Assembly (NCBI GenBank): GCA_030770425.1
Contig: JASJFT010000006.1
Location: 434,001 to 498,000, forward strand
DNA: 64,000 bases
Source of the DNA: Darksidea phi
Lineage: Eukaryota > Ascomycota > Dothideomycetes > Pleosporales > Lentitheciaceae
Direction of reading: 5' to 3'
Both the position numbers and the translations under genes were made by a program. The notes under the pieces were generated by a model that was not told where the DNA came from, did not search any database, and worked only from the letters and a program-made list of their open reading frames with translations. Of the stretch, positions 52,028 through 64,000 are shown piece by piece (the first letter of the stretch is position 1; every line of letters starts with the position of its first letter).

Positions 52028-53521
52028 ACTCGCTTGCTTTACAAATATTGGACCTCTCTGCCTATGATTTGTTTTCTTTTGCAACAAGACGAGGAGATTG
52101 ACGCTACGTGACCACGCTGTCCGGTTGAAGCAGTTATGTTTTGCGGCAACTGCCAACGCTGTGAATCGTCCAGTTCTGCACTTTCAAAAGATTCGAGAAT
52201 TTAAGCAAATCCAAGTCAATTCACCCCTGCTGCTGTCTCGGTGACTTCCGGTTCCAAAGCGGACTGTATGCTTCGATGGAGGTTGGGTCCACACTCATTG
52301 GATCTGATATCCCAGAATGCGACCCAGAACTCCGAAGACGGTGTGGGACAAAGGCAAAAGAAAGGTTCCGGGCACCCTCCTCCATATGGTATGATCTAGC
52401 GTTGGTGTACCGCGCCCGGTTGAGCTGCCTGCTAGTCGAGTGAAAGGCCTGAAAGCGAGGGCTGAGGAATGGTTTCCTTTATCTAGGACAAAGAGCGAGT
52501 TTCTTACAAAGGGACATACTCAAACCCAGAAGCAAGTGGAGTGGGCAACGAAGGAGTGCAAGATGGCGATGTATAAGCACAGCAGGCAGTCGCGGTGAGA
52601 AAACATGAGTTGTTGTCCCCGAAAGGAGGCCGTGCGCTCCCCGTCAGATGCACGCTCTGCGCTTATTTCTTTAGCGCCTTGGCGCGCCAATGGACTGGGG
52701 CGGTATGAGACGATCACATTCGAGCTGCAAAACTCTGATAGACACGTCGCAATGCGTCACCGGAACGGCTAGAGAATATTGCGTATCAAGTAATGCGTTT
52801 ATCCTCAGGAGCCTTGACGAAAGTCCATTCACGAGGCCTGTCTCCAATAATGACGGACACGTCTCAAAAAAATTCAATAGAAGAACCTGAGAACTCAAGC
52901 GCTTTTGGTGGCGTTACCCCGGAGAACAATCTGTGAAAATAGCCTAACACAAAGTGCATCCCCGTTGAAATTAAAGTGCCAACTTTGAGGCGGACTCCCA
53001 CCCTTAGCGGCTGCGATAATACCGTTCAAAGAACAGCTACACTTTAGAATTAGGCGCCTAGCTGCGCTTAGTAAGTGCAGCCAATTAATAGCAAGCGATA
53101 AGTTCCGCATCATTGTTGTCATGTTAGTGCTACGGATAGCGTCAGCTCTTCGCTGTTCATCAATGTCATGTGCAAGCGAGTTCGGAACATACATCTAATT
53201 CATGGAAGTCGCAGGACTCTCGGATATACTCACAGAGCTCGGCCAATTCTAGTGGACACTTTCGTGACCCCGGCGACCACCGAGGTGGCGTGTTCAGCGT
53301 TATAATAGGAACATTACTCATACCGTAGCGAAGAGGATCTGCATAGGTAGATACCCTTTCTATTCAGCTATTCCAATCAATTTCAGAAAGCCTCTGAGTA
53401 TCTACCATACAAGCTACGGAGTACACAGTCTCTCTCTTCGAGGAACCAAAGCCCCCTAAGCAGCTAGGCGATGTTCTACTTACCAGGAATGTCGTTCCAT
53501 CACCTCCACTACCACAACTCC
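52028..53521. other. Intergenic: HExxH gene promoter and DUF3638 gene 3' flank
   Basis: About 1.5 kb between two minus-strand genes. Only short open frames are present (at most about 100 codons) and none resembles a protein family. I see no RNA gene or repeat. Confidence 0.5.
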
Positions 53522-56500
53522 CTACTCAAAGTCAACTTCCTCCAACAACGCACCATTTAGCACCTTGCCCAAGTGGGTCTTGGCCGCACTCTCGCCCTCC
53601 CTCCGAACCTTAGTCACCATATCCTTCAGAAACTTGACCGGGCTATTCTTCAAGCCCCACAGCCCCGTGGACTGTTTGACGAATCCATCTGCATCAACTA
53701 CTTGGCCTTCCATTGCAGCTGTCCATGCAAGTCCAAGATATCGACATAGTTCAACGTACTCATCATAGGAGTTGAAGTAGAGCTGGCCGGCAAAAAGATT
53801 CAATTGCACGATGAGGCTGCGTGGGATGCTTGTTGGATCGAACGGACGGCCAACAGTATATAGCTGGAGTTTGTCGAGAGGATCATAAGCTAAATTGGGC
53901 CGTGGTGCGTAGAGATGTAGCGTTACTTTGGCGGACTTCCGGATCTTTTCAAGCAACCTGTCGGCTTCGAAGGGACTCAGGACGACTAGTTTCGTCTCGC
54001 GCGGTACCGATAAAATCCACTGGACTGGCCTCTGGTACGAATCCGAAATGTACGATTGGGAAGGTAGACCGGACGGATGCTTGACGGTGCGAGTATAGTC
54101 AGCCGTCACCAAAAGGTCTTTAGGAAATTGAGTAACGTTGAAGAGCCTTGCAGCACTCGTGGAGCGCAAGGCCTCGAATGCCGGCATGAAAGCCGCCGAT
54201 TTTGGGACGAACGCTCCAGTTTCGACCAACCGCTCAAGGTCTTTGTCCAGCTCATGATTTTCGGGCACCATAGAGGCAGGACGCTGCACCTGACGTTCCT
54301 CTTCGACTTCCGGGGAGAGTTCTCGCTCTTGTTCTTCTTGAAGGGTTGCCGAAGTGAAGTTCATGGTGTTGAATTCTCGACAACGTGCGAGGATCTTCGC
54401 GATGTTCTCGTTGGATACGTCCCATCCTTCGTCTTTGAAAGCCTTGTCCTGGATGCGCTGACGAGGGTGATAGCGGCTATCAATACTCTGCGCTTCAACC
54501 TCAAGAAAGCCCTCAGCTTGCGCCTGGGTTGTATTGACACCGTTCAAAAGATCCTTATGCGCTTCGAAACGGTGGCCCTGAGTCGCCCAGAGTGGCATGC
54601 TTCGACGCATATCGGCCCACGTCTCGGAGATAGCCCATACCAACACGTCGGAAACACCAATGTCATGTGTACTTGGTTTCGATGTGTACTGTAGAATCTT
54701 GGTCTGGATCTCAAGTGGAATGCAAAACACTACTGATTGTCCTCGTCCAAGTTTCCTCATTCGCATGCACGCCTGAACCAGCCTGTCTTTGGTGAGATTC
54801 GCCCCTAGTGTCACCGCGGCACGGTAGTCGCGCGGTAGCTTTAGATCCGTTCCTCGTGTATGCGCTTCGTCGAGATAGACTACGCAAACGTCGAGTTGCT
54901 TGGCAAATGGTGATGTCTGTAACGACTCAACTTTACCGGCACGATCTAGCACCGATAACTCTTCATGGTCGTCGAAGAAGACTACTGCTCTCGTTGTCTT
55001 CGTATCGCTAGTGCTTAGCCACTTCTCTGCGACTTGCATATTGTTGAGCTCGAGGATCTGAGCACCCACATCGAGAATAACCCGAGTCTGCATCCCCATT
55101 GCGTTCACTATCGCGAGTAGTTGTTCTGCATCAGAGCCAGCAGCTGCGGTCCTAGGTGGTAACAGCTCAACAGAGTTCTCCTCTTGTAGTAAGTGAGCCA
55201 ATACCAATGCATTGGTATGCTGCTGATCCGGAAGATCTAAATGACGCACATCTAGTGGGAGTACATGACGAGAGTCGTTGGTACCGCTGAATCCAGTAAG
55301 CGGGAACGGTTTCGCTTGACCAATGTCCCAACCGGAGGCTGACAGCTTATAGGGAAATTCCTTCATCTCTTTGGGGAAGACGATGTGCGAAAGAAAATAG
55401 TCAATAGCTCCTTTGGAATAGCGAAGCGAAGGAAATATTTGGTTCACACATTGGTATCGATCCTTGATGTTGACGCCACGACGGAAAGCTTCCTGAAGTG
55501 ACCCCGCCGTACGGATCCACTGCTCATATTCAATCTCAGCTTGATCTGATTTGAGCAGGTGAGCGAATGCGTCAAACAGATCTTCGTCTTCTAGTCCGCC
55601 GTAGTAGTAGGTCAGTGACGTGAGGACAAGGATCACATCCGGATGGCTGAACTCAGAGCGAAGCGAAGGGCTGTCCTTTGAGCGGTATGGCACTGCGAGC
55701 TTCGTCTTTGGTGATCGGTTTCGGTCGATACCATAATTCACCCTCCATCGCTTGGATCCAAGAGCAAATCGAAGAACACCGCCTGCTATGAGACCTCGCA
55801 CAAGCATAAGCGCGTCCTTTGTGGATTCCGTCCAAAAAGTCCCTTTCTCTACTGCCTCGATATCGTTGGACGTAAGATCGGAGTGACGAATGTATCGCGA
55901 GACCGCATCTCTCAAGTTCTGCGGCTGGCGACTAATCGGAAGGCCGGGAAAGCTAACACCACATATATGGTCGGCGACCAGATCCAGCAACTTATCTTCT
56001 CCGGTGGAGTTCAAAGTCCGAATGCGGGGATACCTGTCTTCCCATCGATTGTCATATTCGATTGAGTCTGGCAAGTGGTCCTTCACCTGTGACGCGTAAC
56101 GTGCTACCAACCCCATCATCGACTGAACGATGTTCCATCTCTCCGGGCTTAGCTCAACAGGTTTCTGGCTTCCCATTGTGTACACTAGTTCGAACTTAAC
56201 GCTGAAGTTCTCGTCGCTCTCATCGACGAGGTCTCGAGAGACGGTATCGAAGAATTGTTGCGTGCGTAGCAATGATTGTCCGATGGTGACATTGTCATCA
56301 ATGAGGCGTTCAATACCCATGAGTTTGAAAGATAGGATGTGCTCCGGTTGTACTAGGAGTACGCCGCGCTTCATCATGCAGTCTTTGTAGATCTCGCAAA
56401 TGGTATTAGCCTGAGCGGTGTTGAGCTTCAAGGCCCGAGAGAATGGCAAATGGTAGATACGGCGATTCAGAAGACCTCCTAGCTTGGACACAAGCATTTG

Positions 56501-59500
56501 AAGCATTTGCTTGGACTGAGGCTTTGCAACAATCACTCGTACTAGACTGGGAGAGGGGATCAGTTATCTAGCATCCTATTTTACGGAATAAACCTGCTTA
56601 CCTCTTCTTGTCCGCCAATTCAGCGGCAACAATCGGAATAATGACAGAGGACTTGCCCTCGCCCATGTTTAGCTGCATGACTGAATTCGCGTCATTTGGC
56701 GGGTTCCTCATCGACTGCGCGATCTCCTCTTGGACTTCCCGAACTATGATACCGCTCTCGGCTTCAAGCAGCAAGGTTTCCGGAAATACTTCAGGCTTCC
56801 AATTCCGATGTCCATTATTGCGCATCTCGTCTGCGAGGTCCTGTGGATGGTTCGAAAGCGCGAGAAGCCTCTGGGCACGGTGGACTTTTGTAACAGCAAG
56901 ACCATACTGTATAATGACGGCCTTCCAGTCTTTGGATAAGGTGTCATATCGCTCCTTCTGCAATTGCTGAAGCCAAAAAGTTGCCGAGATGCGAGGAGAT
57001 TGCTGTACAGTGGTAGCTATGTCTTGTGACGATCTCACAACACTCTCTAACAGCGAATTCGATTCCTTGAAGTACCTCTGGCAGTCCGCAAGGTGAGCCT
57101 CCAAATGTCGAGTGGTGTCAACATCCACCGGGATGGTTCGAATTAGCGAACTGGACTGTCGCCCGGCATGGGAATCACAGCTCTTCTGCAAATCCGAGAT
57201 GTAGGTTTTTTCGCAAGGTGACTTGGCTTTCTTCTCAAGATCTTGGCAAAGGATGGCAAGGCGACCTTGTGCGTCGTGTTCCCGCGCGGCGGTCCTTCGC
57301 TTTTCTGAAGGAAGCTGGAGCTGCTTTGGAGCCATCGGTAAGCAAAGGCGGTCGCGATTGGTAGCTATCAAAACGATCAGTGATGCTCATTTGCCAAGAG
57401 AAGGGGCGTCTTGTCAATGACGAAGACGTGATGTTAAATGTGGTGTACTTACAATCATGGCAGAGACGAGGGCCCGTCAGATTGAAGACATCTTGCACGC
57501 TGAAACCTCGGCAGCCTTCACTACCGCTAAGAGCTTTTGGGGGGCACGTAGCCTTTATTTGCGGTACTGATACCATAATAGCTCGTTGGCGTGTGATTGT
57601 GGTACAGATATTAGTGAGATACTCGCCAAAACGACGGTTGTCATATAAAGCTTTGTACCACGGTACAATTTTTCCCATTGCCTTCTCAGTATCCATGTAG
57701 ATTTCTGCAGTCTGCTCAACTGGCTTTGTCGGTGTCTCGCATGGCCATTGAATTTCCAGAGCCTGTGCAAAAGCTTTGGTGGCATTGTTCTGGTTGATCT
57801 GAAATGTGCTTTGCCTCCTGCGTTGCCACTGCTGGTTACTCTCCGTAGAAGCCTTTGGAAGGCGGTACTCCGGGCACATGTGGAATGGTTTTGGAGCGCG
57901 TGCATGTTGTTGTATATCGGCAGAATCTGGTTTGTCTCCCTTCGAAAGTGAAAGCTGCATAAACGATGGTATCACGATCGAACCCAGCTCCCGCAACTTG
58001 TAAAAAGCGGCTAGAGTCTGTATGATATCCATCTCAGCCGACTCGGCGAATGCAGCGGTGGAGAGCCACATCATGACATCGAATACGTTGTAGCTCGTTG
58101 GTGACTTCGCTAGAGAGAGATGAAGGTTACACCACATGTCAGGAAGAAATGAAGAGGGCTTGCGGAGCCATTTCGCATCGAATCGCATAGCTTCCGGGTG
58201 CAATGGAGACCCAGGACCTTGAACTGGAGAGTCGCAAAGGATATCGAATGCAAGCGACTTCAGGTCCAAGGCAACAATGCTAGAATGCATTGCTTTTTCG
58301 TCCCGTAGAACCAACGAAGCTGCGATAAAAGCACGCGTACCTCTATCCAAGCTGGAGACCTTGGCCCTTGGCTGATAGATTTGGTCAAAGCGGGTGCTGA
58401 ATTGTTCAGCGCCGAAACCATCGACTCGGAAGGTCGAAGACCTAATCATATCCCGCTCAAGTAGTTGACATTGCATGTCACCGAGAGACTGCGGCTCAAC
58501 ATATTCCTCGCTCGAATAGAACAACTTCATCTCCCGTGCCTGTTGGAAAATGCTCTCCACTGCTAAGAAAAACCCAGGAGATTGGGATAGACTAGGTAGG
58601 TTGGAATGCCAACTGGTCTCTTGCATGACTTGCATGTCCTTCGGGTAATATGCTCTGCCTGCGGATAGCTTGGCAATCTTGCCCAGTATCGCTATGTTCT
58701 GTTCAGTTAAGAGGTCGAAAGACCGAACTGCAGCCGAGCGCAAAATTGACAGCCCCGCTTCAGTGCCCGTGTGACCAGTGAGAAGGTCTGGTAAGCAATG
58801 AGATGTAAGTGCGTGGAGGTATGCGAGGTACATCTTGCTCTGCGGGCTTCCAGTGTCTGTTAGTCGGCCTATGATCTGGTCGATTTGATAGGCATGAACT
58901 TTGACCGTGGTGTCTCGGTCGATACGGACAGCTACGTGGTCTCTTGTCTTGCAGACTGAAACTGATCCCTCGGGAACTAGGACTAATCGTTCGTCTGCTT
59001 CTTCCCCATGCTTTAGAACCAGCTTGTTGTACAATCCATTTAGTGTCCCGAGGCGTTGGTCAGAATCAACAACCATTCCACGGTATTGCCTGGAGTAAAG
59101 CAGATGCTTCCCTTTCTCGAAACAGAATCCAAGTTGGAGTCTAGGCATTTCAATAGTCACAGATTGAGACTCAATGTCGAACATAGTGTGAATATAGTCA
59201 CCTAGTTCCAGAGGAGAGAAGATCTTCGCTAATGTACTCCCAGTACTACTAGCGATGTTGACAAGGGTGAGTGGCCCATTCTCAAGACGCCATGAACAAC
59301 CAAACTTCTTTAGACGCCAGGAAGACTTTTTCGATAGCCATGGGTCAGTTCCGGGTCGGAATTCGATCTCATTGGTGCCACGGTTGTACCAATGGATGTA
59401 ATCTTTGACGAAGGCCAATGGCAATCGGCCCCTGAACATGCGAGGCGGAACTAGATCAAGCTTTGTTGCCCCGTGTACAGCAACTAGAAGCATATCAGAA

Positions 59501-62500
59501 CCCTCTATACCAAAGGAAAGGTCGTGGTCTCGATAGGTATGTTTCGCCGTGAGTTCCATGCCAGGCTCATTCGTAGGCATGACTTCTATTGAAGATTTCT
59601 GGAACAACGGCGCGTAAAGTGGATGCTGAACGTACTTGGGAGGCAAACGAGCCAAGGGCAGCCCATTAACCAAGAGTTCTGCTGTGAGTAGATTGAAATG
59701 TACATCAAGCGCGTTATACCGCACGTGAAGCCATTGCTCCCAAGGTTGGCCGACTTGTATCCAGTGTTCGGTTGCGTCGAATATAGCCCATGAAGCAGTG
59801 ATTGCCTTGTTGAGCCCATCATGCATTTTTTGGCAAAGGACACCTTTCATCAATCTCGGGAAAATGCGGTACATAACTGACCTCCATGATTGTAACATTG
59901 CACGGTAGAGAAATCCGTACTCGGGTTCGATAGAGTCCTTGTTCTCTTGTACAATGATAGAACTTCGGAGCAATGCAAAGACTGCGGATGAGGTGGAGAG
60001 TACGTGCTGCACATGAACCTCGTCTACGTCCAACGTGCTGGTGCAAAGAAGAGCAATCTCTGTAGCCCTGGAATAGAGCTCCGTACGCTGGTTGTTGTCC
60101 ATAGTTGCCTGTGATCGCTGCTTGAGACTATCTAGCCAGTTCATGCAGGTTTGGCGCGCACTTCCGAGATAGCCAAAGCAACGTGATTGGACGTTATCGT
60201 CGGAGGTGAAGCTAAGCAATCTCAGAGTAAGCTGTACAAAGATCGCTAGAGCACGCCAAGATTCCCAATTCTCAGTGACCCTGCGTAGTGCAACTTCAAG
60301 CTCGTGTATCAAGGCTAGTCCAAAGGTTGAATCTGCAAGTATGCCATGGCTCGCTCGGTGGAACGATAGATCATTGGACGGAGGTCCCGCTCGGTGTATG
60401 GTTTGCAATATTAGGCAGTGTGTTTCGACCTTGGCAAAGTCCACTGTTGGCATGGCTAGTTGCGTGAGCACATTCATGTACTGCACATGGTAACCAAGTG
60501 GAAGTGAGCTGAAAGCCTTGTACTCATCCACGGAGATATGGGCGGGACATTCAGATAGGGTGGCAATGACCTCATTCGGAGATACACTACCTGCCTCAGG
60601 TCGAACGTAATGTTGGAGTTGAGAGGAGCGTTTCGGGAGCGTATAGGTGCAATGCTCCGAAATTCGACCCGTTGGAGTCAGTGAGTCGGTAAACACTGTC
60701 TCGGAGGAGTCGTAGTATTTATATTGCAGGCCGCTTTCCAAACAGACGTCGGCCTCGGTCAAGAACGAAACACCACTCTTCACTTTCCGATGAGTCCCAA
60801 TATGCGGCTTGATCTCAGAGAGCGGCATAATGCGTTGTGTAGGTACATTTGAATGCAGACCCGACAGATCCCGATGGTCGGAGAGTGTGTAATGTGCCCT
60901 GGGGTATTTCAGGCTACACTGGACAAGACCCAACACGTTTTTCGCTACGTGAATCGTGGCATCTCTCCAGCGACTGAAAGCCACAGGGATCTCCAGTTCA
61001 AAAACCGTTGCTTTTGCCTTATGATCGACGGATGATAACGGCCACTCGTGAACGTGAATTCCTATAGCCTCTGCCTGATTGCGCTTCTTGCAGCGCTGAC
61101 AATTCTTATGGTGTCGAGACTCAGTGTACCCATAGTAGTCGTCGATGACGACCTCCCGATACTGGCACGTGCCCTCGTCGTAGGCCTTCATGAGCTCCTT
61201 GTATTGCTCTTGTTTGTAGATTAACTCTCTGCATTTCTGCTGGCGTTTAGCGGTCGCGTCCAGCTCGATTTGCGTCCGCAGTGCTTGGTGCGGAGCCGAC
61301 TGATCGAAAAACTTGACGGCAAATGACCAGGTGTTACCAAAATCGCGCATTACAGAAGGTCTGCCAAACTTTGCTCCCTCTCGTCGGAGTCGCACATAAC
61401 GCTCAACCTCGGACAACCGCCGTAGATGCTTCTGTTGGGGCAATGAAAGAGCCACAATTGGTTCTAAGCATATTTCCGGGTCGTAGTCGCGAAGCAGAGG
61501 GTGAATATGACAAGCAGATTTGTCGCACGCCACCCAAAGCTCTAGGACGCACAAGTACATGATAGATATGCTCAACGGGATGCCACTGTAAGCAATGCTC
61601 GCAGTGATGTGGTAGTCTTCAATGAATCGAAATAGTTTGTCGCATGTGGATTCCCGGTCCAGAAAACTTTCGAGCCATGATCCAAGATGATCTTCTACCC
61701 ACTTCTCTGCGGCCGCAAGCTGGAAGGCCTGATACCCTGCGTCTCCCTTGAAGCCACTTGGAATACTCTCAGCTACGTAATGAGGATACTTTGACGTGGC
61801 TTGAAAGACAGAGGCGTTGGACTGTTGTTTCCTGGAAGCAATATTGGCAATGAATTGATCTAGATCTTGGAGGTCAAGACCAAGATCTAACGATGGTTTG
61901 AGTGTCTTCAAGATTGCCGTGTTAATGTTCGATCTATTGTCGTTCGCGATAGCCTTCCATTTGATGTCCATTGAGTTGTGTGCACCTTTCAAGGTTGTGT
62001 CTACGACACTTATCCAAGCCCGGAATGAAGGTTGAGTTGCGAAGAATGGCTCCAACTTCCGCATGCGACGGCATAACTTTGCGGAGATGATATAGAGCAA
62101 CTCATTTCCAATCCTGTCGTGATGATCCTTCGCTAGACCAAGGATTTGCGAAAAGAAGAAGACCATGAATGGCTTGTAGAGGCTGTTCGTAGCTGCGCGA
62201 GCGAACTGGAGCTGCATTGTAACACGCACAAGAAGCCATAGAGGTGAACGTCGCCAAGGTTGATAAGCATTTGACCACAGAACGTCCTCGCGTGTACTCT
62301 TCCACAGGCCGGACACCTCCATAGGAGTACCGAGGGCCGCAATGACATTTATGAGATAGTCGGTGACTAAGCCAGGGTGCGTGGTGTCGCGAAGCTCAGA
62401 GTGGTTGCGGCCAGCTTTTCGTATCTGAGGCTGAAATTCAGTCGCAACTTGAGAACTCATCTTCGCTATTGCTTGGGCTAGAGCTTCTATGAGACCTTTC

Positions 62501-62982
62501 TCAAGCATTCTATCCAAAGGTATTTGGCAAGCGAAGGTTGGAAAGGAGCGAATGAGACGGCCCTTGGTTTTCATGACCGACGCGTTCGTGGGCGACAACT
62601 CGAAAGCCTCGAATACGACAACGTGGCTTTTTCTGCTGATGACCAAAGCCGCATTCTGAGCTGTGATCTCAAGCGGTATTGACCTATTCGGGGTGTTGGT
62701 GAGGTCACGAAGCAAGCTTGCTAGTTGAGTTTCGTTGACGTTGCCGTAAGCGTCGCGATTGGAGCGCAGGTTGGTGATTGTTGAAGCGACTGAGCCCACC
62801 TGCTCAGCTAACTCCGGCTGCTGCACTCTCAGAATGCCTTCGAACTTGCGCAGGGCATCGATAGTTGCATTGAGCAGCGTCTCCCCATGTGAGGCGTTGG
62901 AGTCGTCACTCTGGGGCAGTTTCGGAGGTAGCACCATGTGGTGGATGAGGTAGGCTACCGCCTCTTCACTGAGGGCAGACAT
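53522..62982 (-). CDS. Giant DUF6606/DUF3638/DUF3645 protein with SF2/SecA-like motor motifs
   Basis: Exons on the minus strand are 62982-57453, 57364-56602 and 56546-53522 with introns of 88 and 55 bp, giving 3,105 aa. The N-terminal DUF6606 region (about 5-280) starts AVAYLIHHMVLPPKLP. A long helical middle with a Cys-rich patch (HHKNCQRCKKRNQ) follows. The DUF3638/DUF3645 part is C-terminal. It shows an ordered set of P-loop motor motifs: Walker A-like NMGEGKSSVI (~2076-2085), VDESDE (2205-2210), TGFSGTND (~2515-2522), DEAHTRGTDLKLP (2657-2669) and QACMRMRKLGRGQ (2689-2701). The set parallels helicase motifs I, II, III, V and VI, and GEGK, RGTD and GRGQ recall the SecA motor. Databases often label the family a ubiquitinyl hydrolase; I see no Cys-protease motif that supports this. 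Start ATG 62982 (SALSEEAVAYL) was chosen because the longer frame has no ATG. Confidence 0.88.
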
Positions 62983-63746
62983 GGCGCCGCGACACGACTG
63001 GGTATCTTGGCTTCGATCTTGTCGTCCGTTGTGCGTAACGTTGCCGATAAATAGGGATTGCGAGAGTGTAGACAGCGGTGGGAAGAAAACGACGCTGTTG
63101 TGAAGATTGAGAAAGTTGTGAGTGCGCAAGAGAAAAATCGACAGTGGAGCAAGGTAAAATTCGTTTGTGCCTTGTTGCCGTGGGAGGGGGGTGGCGCAAG
63201 ACGTGTCACTGCAGTGAAAGTGAAACCCCTCTAGGCAGCAGTTTGTTTATCAAATCAGAAGCGGTGAAGGTGAAGGTTGGCGAAGGTCCTTCATGCAACG
63301 TCCCGTTAGTTATGCATTTAGCCCTCGCGACACACCAATTATGGGCAACTCTCTTCTCCTAGAAAGCCTACCTCGTAAGGCCTCCGAATGTCTCACGGAG
63401 CCTACTTGAATCCTGGCAATACTGCTGCATATAATTCCAGGGCACATCAATCGAAGTGATCAGAGCGCGTTGGCCGGGAAAACGCTTCTTGGTTGTGATT
63501 CGAGGAGCGTAGCATCGAATTGCTCTACGTTGTATTGTGGGCTTGGTTGTGATTCGAGGAGTGTAGTATCGAACTGCGTGGGAGTATCGAACTGCGGGGG
63601 GGTATCGAAATGCGGTTGGACGAGACACAAGGCACCGTTTAGCGCCAATCATATCTCAGCCATCGCCTTTCACCGACTGGCTGAGGCAGAAAGACATTGC
63701 GAGGAGCGACCGACGATTTCACAATTCTGATCTTTACATTGGGAAT
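62983..63746. other. Promoter region of the giant gene with short tandem repeats
   Basis: About 0.76 kb between the giant gene's start codon and the stop of a partial gene on the same strand. It carries a 36-bp duplicated block and an 18-bp tandem repeat (63488-63618). No other gene is seen. Confidence 0.5.
63488..63618. repeat. 36-bp direct repeat plus three 18-bp tandem units
   Basis: The block CTTGGTTGTGATTCGAGGAG and its continuation occur at 63488-63523 and 63542-63577, differing only by C/T transitions. From 63565 three 18-bp units of the type AGTATCGAACTGCGNGGG run to 63618, the last diverged. The array lies in non-coding DNA upstream of the giant gene. Confidence 0.8.
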
Positions 63747-64000
63747 CTAGAAGATCGTTGCTATATTTTCCAAATCCGATGAGTAGGCGTTGGGAAGTAT
63801 CATGCGGAACGTTCGCCCATAGACAAGACCAGCCCCTATGTCCGCTTCATCTTTCGATGCCTCCTTGAGGTATGGTATTTTCAAGCGATGGGAAATTTCT
63901 TTTGTAGCGTGTTGTGGTCGATATCCGTAATCAGGACGTCGTAATCTTTCGGGTCGACACCACCAATGTCATGAATATCAACCCATCCACCATGCGATAT
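63747..64000 (-). CDS. 3' end of an unidentified minus-strand gene (partial)
   Basis: Two overlapping minus-strand frames look protein-like. One runs from the window edge to a TGA at 63881-63883 (with DIHDIGGVDPKDYDVLITDI). The other ends at a TAG at 63747-63749 (with HRLKIPYLKEASKDEADIG and RTFRMILPNAYSSDLENIAT). They can be joined by a ~62-bp GT..AG intron inside the overlap, giving ...DIHDIGEISHRLKIPYLK.... The rest of the gene lies to the right of the window. I do not recognise the family, and both the join and the gene itself are uncertain. Confidence 0.4.

Noticed and set aside
53522..62982. Annotating the giant protein as a ubiquitinyl hydrolase
   Set aside because: I see no Cys/His peptidase motif in it. 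The visible motifs are those of a P-loop motor, so I kept the domain-based name.
63368..63652. Minus-strand frame with a repeated Tyr/Thr/Arg peptide
   Set aside because: The peptide repeat simply reflects the DNA repeat at 63488-63618; no start context, domain or splice support.
1..64000. CRISPR arrays, rRNA, integrated viruses or intact transposons
   Set aside because: None of the expected repeats, terminal inverted repeats, reverse transcriptase or transposase motifs, or rRNA signatures were seen.

Overview
The window is nuclear DNA of a filamentous ascomycete fungus. The evidence is many short GT..AG introns of about 45-60 bp, genes on both strands without operons, and fungus-type proteins: a verprolin, a fungal Mediator Med16, an Hst3/Hst4-class sirtuin, an Ayg1-like hydrolase, and a giant DUF6606/DUF3638/DUF3645 protein. 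A Dothideomycete is my guess from overall protein flavour, not something the sequence proves. Nineteen protein genes are well supported. Two of the reported genes run off the window: MSH5 on the left, and an unidentified minus-strand gene on the right that I hold with low confidence.

Layout. 1-2745: 3' part of meiotic MSH5 (+), at least 12 exons. 2746-15628: about 12.9 kb with only one convincing gene, a Zn2Cys6 regulator with an AflR-like C-terminal region (7902-9439, +). 15629-24447: metabolic block with an oxaloacetate acetylhydrolase-like enzyme (-), an oxalyl-CoA synthetase-like ligase (-), a divergent oxalyl-CoA decarboxylase-like ThDP enzyme (+) and an Ayg1-like alpha/beta hydrolase (+). 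24566-33181: PLC X-domain protein (-), mitochondrial rhomboid protease (-), small coiled-coil protein (+), verprolin (-), membrane protein with a mitochondrial-type leader (+). 34196-40555: Hst3/4-like sirtuin (-) divergent from MED16 (+). 41274-49070: OLA1/YchF ATPase (-), PPPDE (DESI) peptidase (+), mitoribosomal uS11m (-), TIM44 (+), hotdog thioesterase (+). 50195-62982: an uncharacterised HExxH protein (-) and the 3,105-residue DUF3638-type protein (-). 62983-64000: promoter with short tandem repeats, then the end of a further minus-strand gene.

How the genes may work together. The clearest unit is 15.6-22.2 kb. One enzyme would make oxalate from oxaloacetate, a second would activate oxalate to oxalyl-CoA, and a third would decarboxylate it to formyl-CoA, so production and removal of oxalate sit next to each other. 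PacC-type GCCARG hexamers occur in both relevant promoters. Between 26 and 49 kb several mitochondrial genes lie close together (rhomboid, a two-helix membrane protein, uS11m, TIM44, thioesterase), and uS11m and TIM44 share a short divergent promoter.

The items most worth following are the oxalate module, the SecA/SF2-like motor motifs in the DUF3638 giant, the uncharacterised HExxH protein, and the isolated AflR-like regulator whose first intron is in frame and splits the zinc cluster. I found no rRNA, tRNA, CRISPR array or intact transposon.
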